A DNA stretch of 64,000 bases, taken from contig JAHLKI010000017.1 in assembly GCA_025602905.1 (NCBI GenBank), positions 434,001 to 498,000 on the forward strand, written 5' to 3'. Below the pieces are notes generated by a model. That model made no database searches, was not told the DNA's origin, and was given only the letters and a program-made list of their open reading frames with translations. The translations under genes were made by a program, and so were the position numbers. Source of the stretch: Phlyctochytrium arcticum (Eukaryota > Chytridiomycota > Chytridiomycetes > Chytridiales > Chytridiaceae). The first letter of the stretch is position 1, and each line of letters starts with the position of its first letter. Below are positions 62,722-64,000 of the stretch, piece by piece.

Positions 62722-63371
62722 CTGCTGCTCACATATCTGTTCCAGAAGACAGCCATCAGCATCCCTTCGAAAGCACCGCCCTCATACCGCGATTGCATCG
62801 GACGAGACTAAGGTGGAGCTCGTTTGCCTAATTGAATATCGTTAACATTTTTGACAGAGCAATCCAAATCTTGTGCAAAAGCTCACCGCGAAGCTTCCGC
62901 AGCGTCAATCTGGCGGTACTTGGGACGACAAGGGGCCATCGGACTCCCTAGTCGCCCCTGTGACGGGTACTCGAGTAACCCGACAAGGTATTTTTCCGCA
63001 AGATTCGCTGATTGATTCCTGTCACTAATTCTACTTAAAATATAATTTGAAGGTGCTAAATCTGCCATCGGACGCCGAAGGCCGTATAACATGACTTAGA
63101 TATTCATCTACGCCGCGTATTATTGTCGCCACCGAATCCTTTGCCAGCATCTGTTATCCCGACGAAATGTCGTTGGATCAAAAAGTTCCTCACGCTGAAA
63201 AGCCATGTATATTTAGTAAATGTCTTCACACTTGTACAAAGTAAGAAAATCCCCACGCACGTAAATTCGTTGCGCTCGCGATGACAGTGACAGTGACCGT
63301 GTCTGCTTGTGTCAGCATCCCTTCGCGTGATTCAACAGCGAGCGATTTTAACCCTTGAATCCAAATGTCAA
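62722..63371. other. Intergenic, nothing recognised
   Basis: No convincing coding frame on either strand; probably holds the promoter of the zinc-finger gene. Confidence 0.45.
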
Positions 63372-64000
63372 ATGAACAACCGAGTGACTGCGAAGGCGGA
63401 AGGTAGAAATCCGTTCACAAGGCTTTGCTACATTTGTGGACGTGAATTTGGCTCTAAATCACTCGATATCCACGAAAAACAATGCATCGCTAAATGGGAC
63501 GCAGACAACAAGTTACTTCCTAAAGAACAACGACGGGCACGGCCACGACCGCCCCAACTTAATGCTCAGGACGGACAGAAAGTTGGGGGTTCTGCAACGG
63601 GGATGAATGCACAGCAATACAATGATGCCGCTTTCACGACTTTTATGGAAGAGTCTCGGGAACCATGCCCTAATTGTGGTCGAAAGGTACGTCGAAAAAC
63701 CGCAAATTCGATCTTGACTTTACAGCGGATTTACGCGCTTCGAACTGTAGTTTCTGCGCGATAGACTCGAAGTTCATCTGCGCAGCTGCACACCGGGTGG
63801 ATTTTTCGCGAAGGAACGACAGAAACGTGCGGAGCCTACCAGCAGCCTACAAGAGAACACAGGCGCGAAATTGAAGGATCAGCCGAAAGCCAGAAGTCAC
63901 GAAAAGGTGGACGTAATACGAAGTGTCCCGGTCAAACCTCCCGCAAAGCGCCCCCCGACCGGTGTCGTTCCCGCTACTGCCCTCCCTGTTATTACCTCGG
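63372..64000 (+). CDS. C2HC zinc-finger protein, ZC2HC1/ZNF474-like (3' end outside window)
   Basis: Start ATG at 63372. First zinc finger RLCYICGREFGSKSLDIHEKQC, then the family's KWDADNKLLPKEQRR linker and second finger CPNCGRK-FLRDRLEVHLRSC, interrupted by a 64-nt intron at 63687-63750 that joins exactly inside the finger. A basic, Pro/Lys-rich tail follows to the window edge. The C-x2-C-x12-H-x4-C pattern and the linker are characteristic. I recall the family as widespread in ciliated or flagellated eukaryotes and linked to cilia; that it marks a zoosporic host is inference. Confidence 0.85.

Noticed and set aside
1..64000. tRNA or rRNA genes
   Set aside because: No cloverleaf with conserved A/B boxes or rRNA core sequence was noticed; a covariance-model scan would be needed to exclude small ones.

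Overview
The window reads as a transposon-packed piece of a eukaryotic nuclear genome, most likely from a fungus. The visible introns are short (about 41-69 nt, GT...AG), and one gene carries an Ndc10/GCR1_C-type fungal Crypton architecture. At the right edge lies a ZC2HC1/ZNF474-type C2HC zinc-finger gene, a family I associate with flagellated eukaryotes. Together these suggest a zoosporic (chytrid-like) fungus. That is inference; no rRNA or tRNA was seen to settle it.

Layout. 1-2.76 kb: a broken multi-exon gene of unknown function, hit by a solo LTR. 3.6-17.1 kb: a Pif1-like helicase split by a 12.5-kb Ty3/gypsy insertion (element A, 4066-16594, TSD CGCAC), which is itself split by a second gypsy element (B, 8429-13783, TSD GTTCC). 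17.5-18.53 kb: a MULE transposase fragment that stops at a 65-bp palindrome. About 18.6-35.07 kb: an AT-rich endogenous virus of the Polinton-like/adintovirus-like type. 35.2-39.0 kb: a zinc-knuckle fragment and a decayed gypsy element. 39-43.4 kb: mostly undecipherable repeats. 43.45-54.14 kb: an Ndc10/Crypton-like tyrosine-recombinase gene split by an old LTR, which was in turn split by a young, complete gypsy element (D, 45633-52521, TSD AACGC). 54.5-64 kb: apparently ordinary host genes (arrestin-like, a multi-pass membrane protein with Ig-like ectodomains, an unidentified multi-exon gene, and the C2HC zinc-finger gene).

The virus is the main item. Its genes form a recognisable virion module: candidate double-jelly-roll major capsid, penton-like minor capsid, A32/FtsK-type packaging ATPase, a pVI/pX-like amphipathic protein, a proline-rich basic protein and a 1,624-residue fibre. 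It carries two unrelated integration enzymes lying tail to tail: an rve (DDE) integrase with chromodomain and a tyrosine recombinase with a Myb-like tail. The fibre starts with short repeats resembling the triple beta-spiral shaft of adenovirus fibres and continues with phage-tail-like repeats around a lectin-like domain. I found no DNA polymerase, helicase or maturation protease, so it is either incomplete or replicated by other means. Both capsid-module gene pairs are transcribed divergently from 37-56-bp promoters with a common TATA plus AGARAAGAA-type motif.

The retroelements form a readable stratigraphy. Every nested insertion has 5-bp duplications, and removing the insert brings the interrupted reading frame back into register. 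All three complete gypsy elements share the same primer-binding site, and each has a canonical -1 slippery heptamer at the gag end.
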